64,000 nt of DNA, taken from positions 12,524,001-12,588,000 of the forward strand of contig NC_059568.1 of assembly GCF_905220415.1 (NCBI RefSeq), written 5' to 3'. The translations under genes and the position numbers were made by a program. Below are positions 58,726 to 64,000 of the stretch, in pieces. Within the stretch, counting starts at the first letter, position 1. Each line of letters opens with the position of its first letter. Source of the stretch: Colias croceus. Taxonomy: Eukaryota; Arthropoda; Insecta; Lepidoptera; Pieridae. The notes under the pieces were generated by a model, which worked only from the letters and a program-made list of their open reading frames with translations, searched no databases and had not been told where the DNA came from.

Positions 58726-61700
58726 ATACCTAGCTCTGTAACGAAAAAATTTCGCTTGCGCGATTCAGAGCGAGGTGTCGCTACAAAGGCATAACATGCA
58801 ATAGCTTTACCGCGGCAGTCCCCGAGTGCCAAACGTCGTTTTTTTATATGAAAGTAAATGAGGTACAATGTAGTTCAAATTTATTTGTACAACTCTTGGG
58901 CTATCCTCAAATAAGTCATCTCTATAAAACTTAACCTCCCCTTTGACATAACCGGCAGTTGACCCAAGGTTCACCTTTTACGAAAAGGAAGAAAATGTCA
59001 TCACTCCATCTAACTTCATCTCGTTTGATTTGACATTCCTTTTATATTTAATATCGTGTCGGCAGAACGACACTTAATTTTTGCCTTTGATTGGACTCCA
59101 TTAAAAGATTCATAAAATTCACGTACCGTAGACGTTTGAAGTTTCCAAAACTTCTTTATAGAATTAATATTTAATACTTAAAAAAACTGAATATTCAACG
59201 TTAATGCGCCGCTTTTATTCCCTGGAATAATAATTATTTTAACACCATAATTATATCGTTAAGGAAATATCTTCTCGTAATTAAACATTCGAAAAAGCCA
59301 TGTTTGTAGCACTTTTAAAACGTTAAACCTACAGTAAAACTTAAAATCAATGTAGAGTCTGGTGTCTATCAAAAAAGAAATATTTCTTATAAATATTTAA
59401 AGAAGAAATTTCTAATTAAAAGTTTCTCTTGGGAAATTAATGCAGTTTGTTAATAAGTAAACAGCTATTTCACAGGAAACTATCTCGCCATCGAGAGCTA
59501 GTTTAAGAAAATAAAACATTTACACCTAAAATGAAAGATGATTTTATGCTAAAAATGTAAGAGTTTTTAAAGCTTTCTTACCTAATGACTGTTCAACTAA
59601 GAATTTAATTGTGAGTTCATTACCCTTACGTGTGTATTATACTCGCTTGAATTCTTTAACAATATTCGTATATATTTTAAACACTAAATCAAAACATTGA
59701 CGCTACGATGGGTAATGTAAAAGGTATTTCATACAGAAATTCGATTACGACCTCAACATCCCCGTTACGGAGCAGCCATGCGTCATTCATGGTATTGTGT
59801 AGCGTCTTCTCGGTATGTGAATAGGTTATGGCTTTTGTATGACTGTGTAGACGAAATACCGACAAATATGAAGCTTATATTGACGGTATATCGCACCTCT
59901 AAGGACCCACACCTGTGTGAACATTGAAAATCAAGAGGATTTTGCGAGAAGTATAGGTACAAAATTTGTAAAGGTTGTCAAAGACTTATCGCATATTGTA
60001 TTAATGTGATGTATAAGTAAACGCGGAGAGAAATAAAATCATTATTACTTTATTAGATGCTGTGATATAACTACAGTACAACTAAGTGAGTGCTATTGTT
60101 TTCGAAACTAAATTCCATAAATTTATAAATACGACCTTTCACAGCAAACATGATTTTCCACTTACACCGTAAAAATAGCGAAAATAAAATTACTGAATTG
60201 GTTTCCAGTGTATGATTTATACACAATTAATTTTTATAAACATCGATCAAAAAACAAAATGAAGGACGATTTATTTTCTCCATTTCGCCGCGAATAATTG
60301 TATGCAAACGAGTCTTGCACGCCAGATAGCTATTGCACGTCGTAATAACCCTGTGTAATAACCAATACTTTCGTGCGATTTGCGACAAACGAACGGCAGT
60401 TTGACATGACACGACATTTGTACACTGAGAAATCATTTCGGAGAGTACACGCGGGAATCCCTTTCCAACGTTGTGTGGCACTTATTTGTCACGAAAGCAT
60501 TTAGTTGAACATCACTATTTTAGCCCGTTACGAGGCCTGACGGTTTTATTACTTGACGTTCAATTTCGACCTCAAATAAATGGACTTTTTCGCTTAATTT
60601 ATTTTTGAACGCACGTCGTCACAGCGTTGGATATAACTGAAGATTAACAGGATTTTTCTATCGGACGGACCAGTTAAAATTCGATAGAAAACTTTGTTTG
60701 TAAAGTTTATTTTGAATCAATAGAATAAACATGTTATTTCTATTCTATTTATCTAACAGTTAACTACACTCAAAAATAATCAATAATCAATAATTTTATT
60801 ATCCAAAATAATATGATACATACAATATAAGAACCCTTGTTCCCACAGTAGGATTCCCTGTGTTGTGGGAACAAGTTTCTTCCATTTGCATAAAATTTTT
60901 ACAAAAAAACAAATTTTTAATAATTATACAATACTAATTAAATAAATCACTCTTAAAATGCGTGTGTATGTATGTGTGTTTGTGTGTGTGGGTGTGAAAA
61001 AAAGAAGATATATAATATTTAACTTTCTACAGGTAAACTTCTATTTGATTTCTCCACTCTTAAAATATACGTGAAAGAATTACGCGAACATTTTAAACCT
61101 ATTAAAATTCAACAAGCTCATAAATTAAGCCAAAATTGATAAGTTAATCCTGATTTATCGACGTTTTAATAACATAAAATTAAACCTACATTCGCTGTTA
61201 CATCAAACCATACACTCTTGCAGGAAAATCGAACGAAATTAATATACAAAAGGTTAAACATAGTTAAAATTTTGTCAAAAGTGATTACTGTCAAATGATA
61301 TAATGCTCTATTTAGAAGGCTCTAGATAGAATAGTATGATTAGAAAAATGTCTTACTTACCTTAATACCATTCTTTCTAAATAATAATATTGACACATTT
61401 CTAATAACTATTCGTTTTGTATGAAAGTAACTCTTTCAATCAGTCTGAAAAAAGACAAAGTAAGGAATTGTAGCGGTAATAAAAATACCGCCTGAAAAGT
61501 GTGAAAGTATAATGTTCAAATATGCATATATCAATTTATATTCGAGTGCCTCCTTCAATCATTCAATACGCATAATTTGCATAAGGAATCTCGATTATAT
61601 TTTATGAATATAGGCACAACACTAGAGGGGGTGGGTGGAATAGCAGGCTGGATGGCATTTTGAATGAATAATTGCGGCGCAGATTTGACGTGAGGTATTT

Positions 61701-61936
61701 TTATTGCCCTCTGCATGAGCAATATCCAAATTCTATATTTCCGTACAAAAACTTTTGGCTCGAATAATTTCGTCATAAAATTAATACGACGGTCTCCTGT
61801 TTGTATAAAATCGAAAGAGTGAGTGAGTCAGTGAAACGTTTAAGTTGTTTGAAGGGTAGTGAAATGAAAATCATTAGAGATTTTCGTGGTTGAAAGCCTA
61901 CATTGACGGTTGTATAATTTTGCTCGTTATTATATA
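58726..61936. other. Non-coding stretch
   Basis: No convincing exon. A GC- and CpG-richer block lies at about 60280-60490, a 12-bp inverted repeat at 60836-60875, and a TG-rich tract at 60960-61000. Confidence 0.45.
60836..60875. repeat. Perfect 12-bp inverted repeat
   Basis: CTTGTTCCCACA at 60836-60847 pairs with TGTGGGAACAAG at 60864-60875, with a 16-nt spacer. Confidence 0.8.
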
Positions 61937-62150
61937 CGAGCTGTCACACGCGACTTCGTTTCGTGGAATTATAATTTAATTTTGCACCTAACAATGTAGT
62001 CTTATTTACTTCGGGCCGTTTATTATTTAGGAAATATAAATTATTATTCATATGATAGTTGTTTAATTTATTCTGAGAACAAATTAATAGCTTGAACCGA
62101 AATTTTAATGCCTAATTACTTTTTGTCTTTTATAATATTAGTATTAGTAC
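61937..62150 (-). mobile_element. Degenerate Helitron-like element
   Basis: The minus strand ends in CCACGAAACGAAGTCGCGTG then TGACAGCTCG (CTCG in place of CTAG). Its start resembles TACTAATACTAATATTATAA. Boundaries approximate. Confidence 0.4.
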
Positions 62151-64000
62151 CTACCTACATTTTAACAAACTAAAATAAACGTTAGTGTCAACAAACTATG
62201 TAGGGAAATAGATTTAGATAACATTTAATTTAAACATTTGAAATTCCATTCTCTTCAAACGTAGGAAATTAAACATATTTCAATAACCTACTTTGAAAGA
62301 TCGGAAGTATGATTAAAATGACAAAGGTTCGACAGTGTACCGATGCTAGAAGCGCAAAGGACTTTCTACTCTAAAAACATGATGTTCAGAATCCATTTTA
62401 GGGATGGACCAAAATAAAGGGGCATTCATAACTTTATTAAGTAATGTATTTGTCCCACTAGAATATATCAGCAAGTTTGCGCGAATTATTTTATATGATT
62501 TTCTATGAAGTCGGCGAGAGTTTTTCTAGAACCAACGGTCACTTCACAATGTTAGAGGTCAAACATGCGTTGAATTTAAAACAAACGCAGTTCGTTTGTG
62601 GGAGTTGCAAATTGTTTTTACATAGTAGTAAAAACCGGTACTGCGACGTGGTCTGCATAGTTTAATTCCTCCCCAACCTCATCCTCCACTCCTACACAGT
62701 ATCGTATACACATCGAACTATAAACCATCGCAAACAAATTAAAAAAATAGTTTGATAGCGTTACCGAATTTGTAATATTCGCGTATTCACCGAAAGTTGT
62801 GCGGAATATATCGCGTGTTTTTTTTTATAAAAAGGGATATGTTTCAAAAATTAATTAAGAGAAAACAGTCTAGCCATTGAACGGAACGATCAGTATTTGC
62901 TGTACATTTATCATAACGTAGCTGGTAGGGGAAGAAGATCAATTTATACCACTTGACGCGAATTTGACGCGAAGTGCTTCCCCGTTGCCGGCTCAGCCTC
63001 TGGCTTACTGAATCACCCGTCATTTGCCATTGATAGCCAAAATTCCCGTCAAACGTGATATAATATATTTAGAATATTTAATGCCTTTGTTATTCAACGT
63101 CAAACTTCCATTTGCAGAGGACAGCTTTGTACCGCCTAGCTTCCGTAACGATAACTGATCGATATTTCATGTTTCATTCTGTTGGGAAAAATATTTAAAC
63201 GAACAATTTTAAAGTTGTTCACTTTTTTTTATCTCGTGATTTTTTTTAATAATAAAAGAAAAGACTTGATAAAGTAACGTTATTGTCATCTTTATATTAA
63301 CAGTAAAACATCTGCTAATATCGTTTTATTAGAACGGCTAATTAGCATGCTACAGTTTAAGCTCGCAGTGAAAACAAAGCCAATAAATTCATATTACACC
63401 TTCAGTTATTGCAGTCTAAATCAAATTACACGATCGAATTCCTCTCACAAGAGAGCATTGTATAGAGTAGTGACTACTAGCGCTGCATTCAACACTCCAT
63501 AGTTTATTGGGAAACATCCTGTGTACGTAAAACTTTCTGAACACCATTATTACCTTCCCCAGCTTATATAGAACAAACTTTAACATTAAATCATACTGGT
63601 ACACCAGTTGCAACGATAAATCACAATAGCATAAGTTTCTCTTAATATTTAAAACTGATTGTATCTGGTTTATGAATTATTTAAGGCGAATTTGAAAGGA
63701 CGGTAGAGGGAATTGCTTTTTGTATAAATGTTTTATTTAATTTAATGTTTATATTCTATGTGGTTTTCAAAGATAATGTATACACAAGAAAAAGGCGATT
63801 TTACTTAGTGGTGGAACTGAAATACCAGAAACTTTTAGCGTTGATTATTGGGTTCCAAATATCAATTATTGTGTGTGGCAAGAATCAAAGCTCTATTCTA
63901 GTTTGTATATACTTATGCAGCTCTTATCAATATTCAAATTAAAACATGATAGTCCATTGATAATGATGATTAATATGACCGATTAATCATAATGTCCAAT
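62151..64000. other. Non-coding stretch to window end
   Basis: AT-rich. A GC-richer block lies at about 62880-63060. No gene or transposon terminus recognised. Confidence 0.45.

Noticed and set aside
1..64000. Novel multi-gene defence, metabolic or mobile system
   Set aside because: Only two host protein genes are convincing and they are lipases; the remaining structure is repeats, transposon relics and candidate regulatory sequence.

Overview
The window looks like AT-rich nuclear DNA from a butterfly or moth (Lepidoptera). The evidence is two insect-type acid lipase genes, a tRNA-derived SINE with a (GAT)n tail, many short Helitron-like elements with A|TC...CTAG|T ends, and R1-, RTE- and CR1/Jockey-like LINE remnants. 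No bacterial, organellar or CRISPR features were seen. Repeat family names come from recognition by eye, not from a database search.

Region 1 (1-9450) is a repeat island. It starts with a decayed minus-strand LINE reverse transcriptase (1-905) that ends at a long TCTGTG/TCGGTG hexanucleotide array. Then come a CCCGGG-rich transposon-end-like segment, a reverse-oriented dispersed repeat, a GC-rich 12-bp minisatellite, a complete 169-bp Helitron-like insertion and a (GTTAA)n tract. A second hexanucleotide array follows. About 2 kb of this array plus its right flank is present twice in tandem with very few differences, and the outer junction touches a perfect GC hairpin. The long open frames here (VS, TD, RRRV, QARS, APAN repeats) are by-products of stop-free repeats.

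Region 2 (9450-16500) holds the two convincing protein-coding genes. Both are plus-strand, intact, intronless and predicted to be secreted AB-hydrolase lipases. They are homologous tandem neighbours. The first keeps the usual Ser-Asp-His motif set. The second keeps the presumed triad but has an altered histidine motif.

Region 3 (16500-36400) is intergenic and rich in transposon remnants: Helitron-like elements, an inverted-repeat element ending in GAAGTCGGTT, a GGAAAATG minisatellite, LINE 3' ends, a SINE with a 10-bp target duplication, a MITE with TAA duplications, and an interrupted dispersed repeat.

Region 4 (36400-64000) begins with a sequence-based promoter candidate: a TATA box, an initiator 32 bp downstream, then a 188-bp leader with three tiny uORFs ending at AAAG|GTAAGT. 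I saw no convincing coding exon after it, and transposons are sparser, so the rest may be the first intron of a large gene. Insertions here include a 567-bp foldback element with near-identical 177-bp arms, an RTE-like LINE stub with a 13-bp target duplication, and a CR1/Jockey-like LINE 3' end.

I found no multi-gene system. The most notable signals are the recent tandem duplication in the hexanucleotide locus, the foldback element, and the promoter followed by a long exon-poor tract.
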